Shown: positions 25,318-34,043, counted from the stretch's first letter. The stretch is DNA of 55,480 nt from Pseudomonadota bacterium (GCA_018818835.1 JAHIRD010000038.1:1-55480); one strand, 5' to 3'. Translations and numbers: made by a program. The notes: generated by a model from the letters alone, not told the origin.

Positions 25318-26985
25318 CTACAACTCTGAAAAACTCTGGTAGAAAAAGACCGTTGCAGGGCTCGTCACGGTGGGGTCTGTCATGACATTGATACAGGCTG
25401 GCTTTCCCGAGGCCACCGCACGCTTAATGGCAGGAATGATTTCCGCATCGATGGTCACCAGTTCCCCGTATCCCCCAAGGCCTTCCACGACTTTTTCATA
25501 GTGCCGCATGCCCAGCTCGGAACAGGTTAACCGGTTTGCCCCCAAACTGACTTCCTGGGAATGTTTGATCATTCCCCAGGCGCAATCATTATTGATGATG
25601 CAGATAATCGGAATGTTATGCCGTATGGCCGTGTCGAATTCCATGCCGTTAAATCCAAAAGAACCATCGCCTTGAAGCACGATCACCGGCTTGTCCGGAT
25701 GGGCCAGCTTGGCTGCAAGGGCAAAGGGGATGCCTGTACCCAAACATCCCAGAAGACCGCCTGCAGGTGTCTGAACACCCCCTTGGTGCTTGGACGCAAA
25801 TCCGGAAAGACCGTAATAGCTGGTGTCGCCGCCATCAGCCACATAAAAGGCATCATCTCCGAACACGGTCATGATCTGCTCAACAAGCCGAATGGGATGA
25901 ATGGGATCTGAGGGGGTTTTACGTTTTTCAAGCTCACTTGTCATAAAGGCGGAATAGGCGTTTTTAAATGATTTAAGCCAGGGGCTGTGATCCCGTTTTT
26001 CCACCAACGGGAGGAGCTGCCCAAGGACCTGGCCCACATCACCTGCAAGGCCGACATCTGCATGACGGTTCCGGTCAATTTCATGGGGATCAATATCGAT
26101 TCGAATGACCTTTGCATCGGGAAACAACTGGCCGCATTGCAAAAGCCAGTTGAATCTCACGCCCGCTGCGATAATCACATCCACAACAGGAAGACCGGCA
26201 TTGAGACCGGTGAAGCCCCCACCATTCACGGAGAGGGGATGATTATCCGAAAGCACTCCCCGGCCATAATTCACGAGGGATATGGGAACACCTGTTTTTT
26301 CAATGAATTTTTCAAGGATATCACCGCACCCGCTCATGCCCACACCACTGCCACCGAGAAATATGGGTTTTTTTGCCTGATTGATAAGCCTGGCTGCCTC
26401 TTCCAGCTCATTTTTCCCGGGCTGGGTCACTGTTTTATGTGTTCGACGTTTGGGTATGACCACGGTTTTTTCATCCACCTCTTCAAACAGAATATCCGGT
26501 GGGAGTTCAAGAAAAACAGGGCCGGGACGTCCCATGGTTGCCTGACGGAAGGCAATGGAAAGGTACTCTGGAATGCGTTTTGTTTCATAGCAGGTTGCAC
26601 ACCATTTGGTCACGGGCTTAACCATGTCTATCTGATTCATTTCCTGCAACGCCCCTTTTAAATCATCACGAAGGGGATGCCTTCCACAAAGAACCACAAG
26701 GGGGACATTTTCCAGATGGGCATTGACGATTCCGGTCAGGGCATTGGTAAAGCCCGGCCCGGCCGTCACAAGGCAGACACCGGGCTTGTTCGTGTAAACA
26801 GACCAGGCATGGGCCATCATCGCAGCGACTTGTTCGTGTCTGACATCAATGGTTTTAATCTTATATTCTGTCAAACCATCCAGGATATTTTCAATATGCC
26901 CTCCCGAAAGAGTAAAGACCATATCCACATGTTCCACTTCTTTCAAATACTTTGCCGCAAGATGTCCGCCGTATATCTTTGACAT
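25318..26985 (-). CDS. ThDP-dependent lyase, acetolactate synthase/2-hydroxyacyl-CoA lyase type
   Basis: A 555-residue enzyme of the three-domain ThDP family. The catalytic glutamate is at about 51 in VRHEQVAAMMAHAWS, and the cofactor-binding motif is GDGSFGFNGMEFDTAIRH through the closing NND, near 435-465. A central FAD-like domain lies at about 190-330. The family includes acetolactate synthase, oxalyl-CoA decarboxylase and 2-hydroxyacyl-CoA lyase; no small regulatory subunit is nearby, which argues against branched-chain amino-acid synthesis. GGAGG is 6 nt before the ATG. It is the last gene of a minus-strand operon after the zinc alcohol dehydrogenase and the SCP2-like protein, so it probably makes or cleaves a C-C bond in the same unknown pathway. 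Confidence 0.87.
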   Translation of the reverse strand: MSKIYGGHLAAKYLKEVEHVDMVFTLSGGHIENILDGLTEYKIKTIDVRHEQVAAMMAHAWSVYTNKPGVCLVTAGPGFTNALTGIVNAHLENVPLVVLCGRHPLRDDLKGALQEMNQIDMVKPVTKWCATCYETKRIPEYLSIAFRQATMGRPGPVFLELPPDILFEEVDEKTVVIPKRRTHKTVTQPGKNELEEAARLINQAKKPIFLGGSGVGMSGCGDILEKFIEKTGVPISLVNYGRGVLSDNHPLSVNGGGFTGLNAGLPVVDVIIAAGVRFNWLLQCGQLFPDAKVIRIDIDPHEIDRNRHADVGLAGDVGQVLGQLLPLVEKRDHSPWLKSFKNAYSAFMTSELEKRKTPSDPIHPIRLVEQIMTVFGDDAFYVADGGDTSYYGLSGFASKHQGGVQTPAGGLLGCLGTGIPFALAAKLAHPDKPVIVLQGDGSFGFNGMEFDTAIRHNIPIICIINNDCAWGMIKHSQEVSLGANRLTCSELGMRHYEKVVEGLGGYGELVTIDAEIIPAIKRAVASGKPACINVMTDPTVTSPATVFFYQSFSEL

Positions 26986-27011
26986 AATACCTCCGTTTTT
27001 AGTTTTTTATA

Positions 27012-27368
27012 TTACAGGATATGGCTTGTGGCCTTATCAAACCACAGTGCAAAAACACTCATGCCTTCAATTTTCAATTTACCTTCCGCAGCCGCATTAA
27101 ACACAGCCACCTGATTTTTTTTAAGCATAACCGAAAAAGCTATTTTCGGGTCCTTCCACACAAGGGCGGCATCAAACGCATGATCCGGCCCCGTTGCCGT
27201 TGACACCCTGCCTTGATCAAACACAAAGAGTCTTGCGTATTTTCCGTCTTCGGTTTTAATCAGAAACCGCACCTTGGCCTTGCTGATGAATTTCTTAAAC
27301 GCCCGATTGGTTTTGGACGAGATCCACACCAGTTGATACAACGCAAAAAGCAATATTGACAGCCTCAT
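27012..27368 (-). CDS. Small SCP2-like (sterol-carrier-type) protein
   Basis: A 118-residue protein. The central AFDAALVWKDPKIAFSVML and the end EGKLKIEGMSVFALWFDKA resemble the SCP2 lipid-binding fold (a hydrophobic strand, then the GKLKIEG turn and C-terminal helix). The N-terminal MRLSILLFALYQLVW is hydrophobic and may be a membrane anchor. AAGGAGGT lies right before the ATG. It sits between the alcohol dehydrogenase (30 bp upstream) and the ThDP lyase (26 bp downstream). An acyl or lipid-like ligand is plausible from the family, but I cannot name it. Confidence 0.7.
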   Translation of the reverse strand: MRLSILLFALYQLVWISSKTNRAFKKFISKAKVRFLIKTEDGKYARLFVFDQGRVSTATGPDHAFDAALVWKDPKIAFSVMLKKNQVAVFNAAAEGKLKIEGMSVFALWFDKATSHIL

Positions 27369-27398
27369 TCACACCTCCTTATCCGAATTTTCAGAATC

Positions 27399-28622
27399 TC
27401 AGTCCTGAAACGAAACAATAGTTTTCACAGCCTTATATTTCACCTTGTTCATATTTACCCGTATCATATGCCGGTAATCTTCAAGTCGAAACGTATGCGT
27501 AATCAATTCTGCCGCCTTTATTTTATCCTCTTTCATAAATTCCATGGCCATGTCAAAGACATGGTGTTTTTTCCCATTGTTTTCAACAAGGCCATACCCA
27601 TAAACCCCTTTAATGGTTTGAAGTTTAAGCCAGAGAGTGGTGGGATCAATTTTAAGGTCCGAGCCGATACCCACAATGCTTAAGGTCCCCATGGTGTTTA
27701 ACAGCCTGAGAGAAAGGTTGACAGTGGAGGAATTCCCCACAGTATCATACACCCGATGAAACCCTCCCCTGGGAACGGGAAGGCCAAGAACAGGCTTATA
27801 CAGTTTCGCTCCGGTGATCGCAGCGGTTCGTAAAAATGCCTGATCAGGACGTATGATTTCATCTGCACCGAATTGTAGGGCGAATTCCCCGGCAAAGGGT
27901 GATGGATCCACGACAGAAATATGGCAGCCGCATCCAAGAGCCCGGATAGACTGGACGATCAGATTCCCGATAACGCCCCCCCCCATGATCAGAATTTTCT
28001 CATGGTCTGACGGCCTGTTTTCAAGGACTGTCTGTAGGGCCACAGAAACCGGTTCCGTCATGACAGCTGATTTGGGACTCACGCATTCTGGTATGCGAAA
28101 CAACTGGCTTTTATGGGCAACAACAAAGGGAGCAAAGCCGCCGTTCAAATCTTTTGTAATTCCCAAAAACATACCCGGTGAAAATTTTCCTTCCGCATGA
28201 TTTTCACACTGGCTCGTTCGGCCTGATTGGCACCAAGGGCATAATGGGGTGATCCCCCTGGCCTCGCATCCGATCACCGGATTCACGGCAACCCGGTCAC
28301 CCTGTTTAAAATGATCGACATGTGCCCCTGTTTCAACGATCTCCCCGATAAACTCATGGCCCAGAATGCAGGGGAAGGAGGTAAAGGGCTGGGCACCCGG
28401 AGCGTCGTGTAAGGTAATTAAATTAAGATCGCTGCCACAAAAACCGCAGTAATGTGTCCGGATTTTTACCCAGTCATCTGACGGTAATACCGGTTCGGGA
28501 ATATCAACAAGTCTGATTGTTTTCCCTGGGCCTTGAAGGTAAGATGTTTTACCTAAAATTGCGGCACATGTTTTTGCTGCAGCAAACCTTAATGGCCTGG
28601 CATCCATTTGAAGGGCTTTCAT
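27399..28622 (-). CDS. Zinc-dependent alcohol dehydrogenase (MDR superfamily)
   Basis: About 407 residues. The catalytic zinc site shows CGFCGSDL and ILGHEFIGEIVETG, and four Cys in CEARGITPLCPWCQSGRTSQC form the structural zinc loop. The Rossmann nucleotide site is ILIMGGGVIGNLIVQSIRALG. It would oxidise an alcohol or reduce the matching aldehyde or ketone with NAD(P). The start at 28622 is chosen because GGAGG lies 5 nt before it; the ATG four codons earlier contains this ribosome site. It heads the operon with the SCP2-like protein and the ThDP lyase. A consensus promoter lies upstream with a palindrome between its two boxes. Confidence 0.92.
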   Translation of the reverse strand: MKALQMDARPLRFAAAKTCAAILGKTSYLQGPGKTIRLVDIPEPVLPSDDWVKIRTHYCGFCGSDLNLITLHDAPGAQPFTSFPCILGHEFIGEIVETGAHVDHFKQGDRVAVNPVIGCEARGITPLCPWCQSGRTSQCENHAEGKFSPGMFLGITKDLNGGFAPFVVAHKSQLFRIPECVSPKSAVMTEPVSVALQTVLENRPSDHEKILIMGGGVIGNLIVQSIRALGCGCHISVVDPSPFAGEFALQFGADEIIRPDQAFLRTAAITGAKLYKPVLGLPVPRGGFHRVYDTVGNSSTVNLSLRLLNTMGTLSIVGIGSDLKIDPTTLWLKLQTIKGVYGYGLVENNGKKHHVFDMAMEFMKEDKIKAAELITHTFRLEDYRHMIRVNMNKVKYKAVKTIVSFQD

Positions 28623-28656
28623 AAAAACCTCCATATTAAAGTTATGACGTTAGGGG

Positions 28657-28685
28657 ATAATATGAACTTTTATTCATATTGTCAA
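28657..28685 (-). promoter_or_regulatory. Promoter of the alcohol dehydrogenase operon with embedded operator
   Basis: On the minus strand, TTGACA (28685-28680), a 17-bp spacer and TATTAT (28662-28657). The perfect inverted repeat AATATGAA-N6-TTCATATT (28659-28680) fills the spacer and overlaps both boxes, the classic position for TetR-type repression. The divergent TetR gene at 28949 is the obvious candidate repressor. Confidence 0.75.
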
Positions 28686-28716
28686 TATATTTTATTTCAT
28701 ATATTTTCAGTACGTT

Positions 28717-28739
28717 TTATTCTTTACATGAAAGAATAA
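28717..28739. promoter_or_regulatory. Second palindrome in the divergent region
   Basis: TTATTCTTT-ACATG-AAAGAATAA is a perfect 9-bp inverted repeat. It does not resemble the operator at 28659. It could serve the same or another regulator. Confidence 0.45.
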
Positions 28740-28811
28740 TCATATTAATAAACAGGTATGTATTTTAAAATAAAACAGGGCATCATACCTGCACTATACA
28801 AAAAAATAAGG

Positions 28812-28839
28812 TTGCCATCACAAAGTAAACTGATACTAT
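28812..28839 (+). promoter_or_regulatory. Possible promoter of the divergent TetR gene
   Basis: TTGCCA (28812-28817), 16 bp, then TACTAT (28834-28839). It gives a leader of roughly 100 nt before the regulator gene. Weak match. Confidence 0.35.
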
Positions 28840-28948
28840 TAACAATCAGGATTCGGCCAAAGCATCAGGTGAGCATAAAAGCCTCAGACATTCCGGACAG
28901 GCTGTTGTGCATCACATAACATAGTCATTTCAAAAGTAGATAATATAT

Positions 28949-29566
28949 ATGACAGCAACACGCATACCACGGCAACCCCGAAGCAAGAACACAAAGACAC
29001 GCATTACAAAAGCGGCATTCACACTTTTTTCACAAAAAGGGATTCATGGGACAAATACAAAGGAAATTACTGAAAAAGCTGGCGTGGCCACAGGAAGTTT
29101 TTATGCCTATTACAAAAATAAAAAACAGCTTCTCCTCGAAATACTCGAAGATTTTTTAAACAACACCTATCTTTTGATATGGAAAGATCTGCACAAATAT
29201 GACATCCGCAACATTAGCCTGGATGATGTAAAATCGATTATTGAAAATGTTTTCCTGGCTTATGATGTGGCCCCGCAGTTCCTCAGCCAGACCCATGCCT
29301 TAAGGTACTCAGACCCTGAAATCAACCGCATATATGAAAGAGAACGGCAAAGGGAAGTCGATCAGATTCTAAAACTGATAGAAACCAATCGGGATCGGCT
29401 GACCATCAACGACCCTTTTGCCGCGGCGATTATTCTGCACAACGCGGTGGAGCATGTCGCCCATACGGCAAAGTTTATCGGGTCTGAAATCGAAGAATCG
29501 CGTCTTATAAATGAACTTTCAAATATTATCTATTATTACTTTGTCCCTCGAAACAACTCTAAATAA
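28949..29566 (+). CDS. TetR/AcrR-family transcriptional regulator
   Basis: A 205-residue regulator. The basic N-terminus is followed by ITKAAFTLFSQKGIHGTNTK and the HTH EITEKAGVATGSFYAYYKNK (about 41-60). The rest is an all-helical effector domain of no assigned ligand. It is divergent from the alcohol dehydrogenase/SCP2/ThDP-lyase operon, whose promoter contains a 22-bp palindrome, so it probably represses that operon and senses its substrate. It converges with the protein kinase gene only 26 bp away. Confidence 0.92.
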   Translation: MTATRIPRQPRSKNTKTRITKAAFTLFSQKGIHGTNTKEITEKAGVATGSFYAYYKNKKQLLLEILEDFLNNTYLLIWKDLHKYDIRNISLDDVKSIIENVFLAYDVAPQFLSQTHALRYSDPEINRIYERERQREVDQILKLIETNRDRLTINDPFAAAIILHNAVEHVAHTAKFIGSEIEESRLINELSNIIYYYFVPRNNSK

Positions 29567-29592
29567 TAAACCTGTGAGCGCATACCTATTTT

Positions 29593-30864
29593 TTATGACT
29601 CGGACTGGATTCTCTTGAGATTGGAATGAACGAGCTGGCGGGTTTTTTTGCGGTAGAATTCCTTGAGGAACAGGACCTGGAGGCCCGGTTCATCCTGGTT
29701 GAGGATGTTGGCATTGATACTCATGACCAGGCAGTCTGTTTCAGCCCTGACCTTGGCCTGGCGGGGTTTCTGGAAAAGGATGGCCGATTCGCCGAAGCAG
29801 TCACCCGGTGAAAATGTATCAATGATCTCCTCCTTGATGATCAATGTGGCCCTCCCGCTGATCAGGATATAGATATTGCTGTCATGGTCACTTTCCTCAA
29901 TGATAAAACTCTCTTTTTTATGAAAATGCCATCCCGATATTTCCATGATTCGTTGCATGTCCGAATCCTGGAAATGCTGAAAAAAAATCAGGCGTCGCAA
30001 GGCATTGACCTTGCGCTTATCCTCGCTGGAAAGGGCTTTGGAATCCTTGCCGCGAATCACCGGCAACAGGGTATCGGCAAATTCCCGGGCAGTTTTAAAC
30101 CGTTTATCAGGATCTTTTTCCATAGCCTTACTCACAGCAGTGGACAATGCCTGGGGAATGTTCGGGAAACGATCACACAGGTCAAGGGGTTTCTCATTGA
30201 GAATGCTGTACATGATCTGGTAGGGACTCTCCCCTGAAAAAGGCCTCTCACCACTGAGCAATTCATAGAGAACCACGCCCAGGGAAAAAATATCACTTCG
30301 GTGATCGTTATCAAACGTTGCACCGGTCTGTTCCGGCGACATGTAGGGGACAGAGCCTGAAATGCCATTACTCTGACCGCTGTCTTTCATCAGTCGGGCA
30401 ATGCCGAAGTCCATCAATTTCACCTCACCCAGGCGCGTCAGCATAATGTTGGCCGGCTTAATATCAAGGTGAACCAGACCTTTGGTATGGATATATTCCA
30501 GGGCATGGCAGATATTGAATGCAATTTCAGCCGCCTTTAAAGGGTCCATAGCCACGTTTTTCCCAGAAGGGTGGTCAAGACCCTGGCCCTCAATAAACTC
30601 CAGAGCCATGTAGAAAAGGTTTTTTTCAAATCCCGCATCATAGGTGATCACAATATTGGGATGGATCAATTGGGAGGAAAGGCGGGCTTCGGTCAGACAG
30701 CGGGTTATGTGGTCGTTTCCTTTGGGATCACCGGTTTTCATGGCCATGGAAATCGCCTTCAGGGCCACATTCCGGCCCAAAACAGGATCAAGGGCTCGGT
30801 ATACCGTTCCCATTCCCCCTTTCCCAATCAGAGATTTGATCTGATATCGACCGATTTTTTCCAT
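29593..30864 (-). CDS. Ser/Thr protein kinase with C-terminal cyclic-nucleotide-binding domain
   Basis: A 423-residue soluble protein. The Hanks-type kinase domain (7-265) has the glycine loop GKGGMGTVYRA, the ATP lysine in VALKAI, the catalytic loop HLDIKPANIM (HLD instead of HRD), MDFGIARL and MSPEQ, and so should be active. A CNB domain follows (about 300-405) with a phosphate-binding-cassette-like segment FGESAILFQKPRQAKVRA, including the FGE and the Arg-Gln-Ala expected to hold a cyclic nucleotide. This is the layout of eukaryotic PKG with the order reversed. It lies 37 bp downstream of an HDOD-GAF protein gene, probably in one transcript. Cyclic AMP or another ligand could tune the kinase, but this is inference. 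Confidence 0.93.
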   Translation of the reverse strand: MEKIGRYQIKSLIGKGGMGTVYRALDPVLGRNVALKAISMAMKTGDPKGNDHITRCLTEARLSSQLIHPNIVITYDAGFEKNLFYMALEFIEGQGLDHPSGKNVAMDPLKAAEIAFNICHALEYIHTKGLVHLDIKPANIMLTRLGEVKLMDFGIARLMKDSGQSNGISGSVPYMSPEQTGATFDNDHRSDIFSLGVVLYELLSGERPFSGESPYQIMYSILNEKPLDLCDRFPNIPQALSTAVSKAMEKDPDKRFKTAREFADTLLPVIRGKDSKALSSEDKRKVNALRRLIFFQHFQDSDMQRIMEISGWHFHKKESFIIEESDHDSNIYILISGRATLIIKEEIIDTFSPGDCFGESAILFQKPRQAKVRAETDCLVMSINANILNQDEPGLQVLFLKEFYRKKTRQLVHSNLKRIQSES

Positions 30865-30901
30865 GTTTATCCTGTCCGGATTGCCTTATATGTGAGGGGA
30901 A

Positions 30902-32560
30902 TCAGTTTAGATTTTTTTTTATTCGAATGGCTTTTTCAGCAAGGTTCCTCAGTCTTTTCATATTTTTTTGTTCTTCAAAAGAAGAGAATTCCGACGCCGT
31001 TTCCCTGTCGGCGTAAAAAAAACCAATGGCCACATGATCGATCACAATGACATAGAGGTCAAATCCCGAAGCCATGTGGAGCATCCGGAACCAGGATGGA
31101 ACAAGTGCCTTGTATTTTGGATCATTAATATCAGGAACACTGTAATCCCTTTCCCGCACCAGACTCAGATGAAAAATATCCTGGGTTTTATCAATGGGAA
31201 AATGAAAATCCCGACGAAAGGCATCAATGTCCTTGCCCAGGCCATGGCGCACAGCCATGGTATTGTTTGCCACGTCCTTGATACATATGGCAATGCGGTC
31301 AAAATCAAATTCCCGGGACATAACATTCAAAATATCATTCAAAATATCACTGATCACAAAATCCTTTGTCAAAAGGGTGTCGATGCGCCGGATATCTTCG
31401 TGGATCCTTTTACGGATCTCAACCTGGTTTTTTTTGTCCCCCCGTGCAGCCACCCGAACCGTCTCGCCATCTCCATTATCTTTTCCCATGTTCTTGATCA
31501 GGCGGATTTTACCGATATTGATATTCAACTGGTTGGCATGGACCTTAATTTTTTCCGAAACTCGGTTGAGAAGTGCCTCAATATCTTCGGTTTTTAAATC
31601 TATGACGCCTTTAAACTGTTCAAGAAGCCGGGTGACCGCCTCTCCCCTTGCACGTTGATCCGGCCCCTGAAAAATCCGGCACAAGGAATTACTGAACGAT
31701 GAAATTAAACCTAAGTAATCATCCCGGGAAAGCTTACGGCCTGGAAGCGGAGCCTGGCTTATGGGATCACAGGCCATGCTTTTGATGATATTTCCAGGGA
31801 TTCCCCATTTCTTGGCCACCCCAATGCCCAGATCTCTGAAGGTAATGGACAGAATTTTCCTGGAAGCCTCTTCCCGACTCATGTCATGGCGTTTTTCAAA
31901 ATCTTGAACCCTTTGATATTTTTCCGGGAAATAAAACGCAATCAAATTTTCCCCCAGATTATGGAACATGGCGCAGACCTGGAATTCCTCGGTCTCCTGG
32001 ATCAGCGCAAGACCCGCCAAATCTTTAGCCATAAGCCCACTCATGAATGTGCTGACAGCAATTTCCTTGAGGTCCTGATTCTGGGCGTTGGCCTGCATAT
32101 GTTCGAAAAGCATCAGACTTGCCGCTGCCTGCTGGATCTGATCCGCACCCAGGATGATCATGGCACTTGATACGGACGAAATTCCGTTTTTACTGAACTG
32201 ACCGTAAAACGAGGAGTTCACAAGTTTGAGCAGTTTATTGGACAGGGAGAAGTCCTTCATAATCACATCGGCAATATCCTTGGCCGACGAATATTTCAAC
32301 TTAAGGATCTTGTTAACCTCGAGGATCTGCTTGGAAAAAGAAGGGAAATCTCCTTTTTTCCGCATTTTCTGAAACAGGCTATCAATAATCTGATCGATTC
32401 GCTCATAGTCACCCAGAGGCGCCTGTGGCCCACGATGCATCCCAGGGAGCACACGCGTTGATTCCTTTTGATCTAATCCGTTTGACGCCTTAGGCGGTAG
32501 CAGACCGGTCAGATCAATGGGATCAAAATCAAACCCTTTCTTATCGTTCCTTTGTGTCAT
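30902..32560 (-). CDS. HDOD-domain signalling protein with C-terminal GAF-like domain
   Basis: About 552 residues. The HDOD domain spans about 60-270 (FPSFSKQILEVNKILK, then SLSNKLLKLVNSSFYG and the GADQIQQAAASLMLF helix). The catalytic His-Asp pair of true HD phosphohydrolases is not evident, as is usual for HDOD. A GAF-like sensory region follows at about 390-540 (ILNVMSREFDFDRIAICIKD ... HVAIGFFYADRETASEF). HDOD proteins act in regulatory networks of motility, surface growth and stress; no enzyme activity is known. Start taken at the ATG 32560 instead of a TTG just before it. The kinase-CNB gene follows 37 bp downstream. Confidence 0.88.
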   Translation of the reverse strand: MTQRNDKKGFDFDPIDLTGLLPPKASNGLDQKESTRVLPGMHRGPQAPLGDYERIDQIIDSLFQKMRKKGDFPSFSKQILEVNKILKLKYSSAKDIADVIMKDFSLSNKLLKLVNSSFYGQFSKNGISSVSSAMIILGADQIQQAAASLMLFEHMQANAQNQDLKEIAVSTFMSGLMAKDLAGLALIQETEEFQVCAMFHNLGENLIAFYFPEKYQRVQDFEKRHDMSREEASRKILSITFRDLGIGVAKKWGIPGNIIKSMACDPISQAPLPGRKLSRDDYLGLISSFSNSLCRIFQGPDQRARGEAVTRLLEQFKGVIDLKTEDIEALLNRVSEKIKVHANQLNINIGKIRLIKNMGKDNGDGETVRVAARGDKKNQVEIRKRIHEDIRRIDTLLTKDFVISDILNDILNVMSREFDFDRIAICIKDVANNTMAVRHGLGKDIDAFRRDFHFPIDKTQDIFHLSLVRERDYSVPDINDPKYKALVPSWFRMLHMASGFDLYVIVIDHVAIGFFYADRETASEFSSFEEQKNMKRLRNLAEKAIRIKKNLN

Positions 32561-32639
32561 CAAAAATATGATACCTGTTTATTGTTAATAACGATTCGGA
32601 TAAAAGTACCTGCTCCTATTCAATGAATTATGCGCGGAA

Positions 32640-32750
32640 CTATTCATGATATTTTTCAAGATCCCGTTTCAAGGTGTTTTGCAGGTTTAACTGATAGAGC
32701 CCGAATTGACGTTCAGAGAGTAGACGCAATACCCTGTTTTGCGAATCCAT
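32640..32750 (-). CDS. Possible 36-residue small protein
   Basis: A short open frame from ATG 32750 gives MDSQNRVLRLLSERQFGLYQ and continues to a stop at 32640, rich in Leu, Gln and Arg with a helical pattern. A weak ribosome site (GGTG) precedes the ATG. It lies 79 bp upstream of the HDOD gene on the same strand. I recognise no family; it may be a leader peptide, a small protein, or chance. Confidence 0.3.
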   Translation of the reverse strand: MDSQNRVLRLLSERQFGLYQLNLQNTLKRDLEKYHE

Positions 32751-32848
32751 AGTATCACCATGATTCCATGGACCTTACAGCGGAACCCAGGGGATAATTT
32801 ACTTTACTATTCTGCATTAAGCATTATAATTCTGTGGCATTCTTACGT

Positions 32849-33001
32849 GATGGCGTTATAAAAAGTCTTCATCGACTCTCGTTATCGTGTGTGGCCAGAC
32901 GTTCGACACATGCTCGAGTAACCTTCACACCCTGCCAAACACGATGTCTTGTATCTGAAGTTTTTTCATTAGCCATCGGGTATACGTTATACGAGTTCAT
33001 C
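32849..33001 (-). repeat. MITE-like element, decayed copy 5
   Basis: Ends GATGGCGTTATAAAAAGTC and, at the other side, ACGAGTTCATC match the element, but the interior has many changes and no clear target duplication is left. It is an old copy. It ends about 50 bp before the Ldh-family gene. Confidence 0.75.
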
Positions 33002-33053
33002 ATAATTGGGCACAAACGTTCTTAGTATTCTTATCGGCAATTAAGGAGATAAT

Positions 33054-34043
33054 ATGAAAATAAAAATTTCTGAACTTGAGGATCTCACCGCCAGGGCATT
33101 AAAACAAAACGGATATGCAAACCATGAAATCCCGCTCATAAAAGGTGCCCTCCTCTATGCCCAGTTAAGGGGCAACAACCAGGGCGTCGTTAAATTGATT
33201 GGGAAAGGCATGCCCAAAGACCTCCAGGCTGGAGATATTATCGTTGAAAAGGAAAGCCCTTTATCAGCCCGTTTAAACGGAAACAAAAACCACGCCATGC
33301 TTGTGATGAACAAAGCCGTGGGCATCGTCCTTGAAAAAGTAAAACAACTCGGTTTTGCCATGGTTGGAACCTTCAACACCAACACCTCATCCGGTGCCAT
33401 CGGCCACTACACCTCAGCCATCGCTGAAAATGGGTATATCGCCTTTGCCTTTGCACGATCCCCGGAGCGCGTGGCCTTCCACGGGTCCTATGAGCCTGTG
33501 TTCGGGACAGACCCTCTGTCCATCGCCATTCCATCCAAACCCTTTCCCATTGTTTTTGACATGTCCACGGCCGCCATTTCCTTTTACGGTCTGGTGGAAG
33601 CCCAGACAGCAGGGCAAAGCATTCCCCATGACATGGCCTACGATGAAAAGGGCCAGCCCACCACCGATCCTGGCCAGGGCATCAAAGGCGCCATCCGTTC
33701 CTTTGACCGGAGCTACAAAGGTTCCGGCCTTGCCATGATGGCCGAAATTCTGGCCGGTCCCCTGGTGGGTGCGGCATTTTGCGGCATTGGAGACAGCAAA
33801 AATAACTGGGGCCACCTGATCTTCGCCATCAACCCCGACCTTCTGGGCAGCAAAGACACCTTTATCGAGCACGTGCTCCAAATCAAAGAGAAGATCAAAT
33901 CAGGGAAAAAACTTGAAGGCGTCTCCGACATTTTCCTGCCCGGCGAACGCGGATCCAAAAAAGCCCAGGCCTGCCTTGAAAGCGGCGAAATAGACCTGGA
34001 AGACAACCTATATCACCAACTAAAAAAAGCCGCCGCCCTTTAA
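33054..34043 (+). CDS. Ldh-family NAD(P)-dependent oxidoreductase (malate/L-lactate/ureidoglycolate type)
   Basis: A 329-residue enzyme of the MDH/LDH-2 superfamily, whose fold differs from classical lactate dehydrogenases. The active-site His is in SGAIGHYTSAIAENG (about 113-127), and FGTDPLSIAIPS and FDMSTAAISFYG are the family's next conserved blocks; the C-terminal DSKNNWGHLIFAINPDLLG is also typical. It should reduce or oxidise a 2-oxo/2-hydroxy acid; which one cannot be read from sequence. AAGGAG sits 6 nt before the ATG. It is a single gene between a decayed repeat element and a GTCCGTG array. Confidence 0.9.
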   Translation: MKIKISELEDLTARALKQNGYANHEIPLIKGALLYAQLRGNNQGVVKLIGKGMPKDLQAGDIIVEKESPLSARLNGNKNHAMLVMNKAVGIVLEKVKQLGFAMVGTFNTNTSSGAIGHYTSAIAENGYIAFAFARSPERVAFHGSYEPVFGTDPLSIAIPSKPFPIVFDMSTAAISFYGLVEAQTAGQSIPHDMAYDEKGQPTTDPGQGIKGAIRSFDRSYKGSGLAMMAEILAGPLVGAAFCGIGDSKNNWGHLIFAINPDLLGSKDTFIEHVLQIKEKIKSGKKLEGVSDIFLPGERGSKKAQACLESGEIDLEDNLYHQLKKAAAL

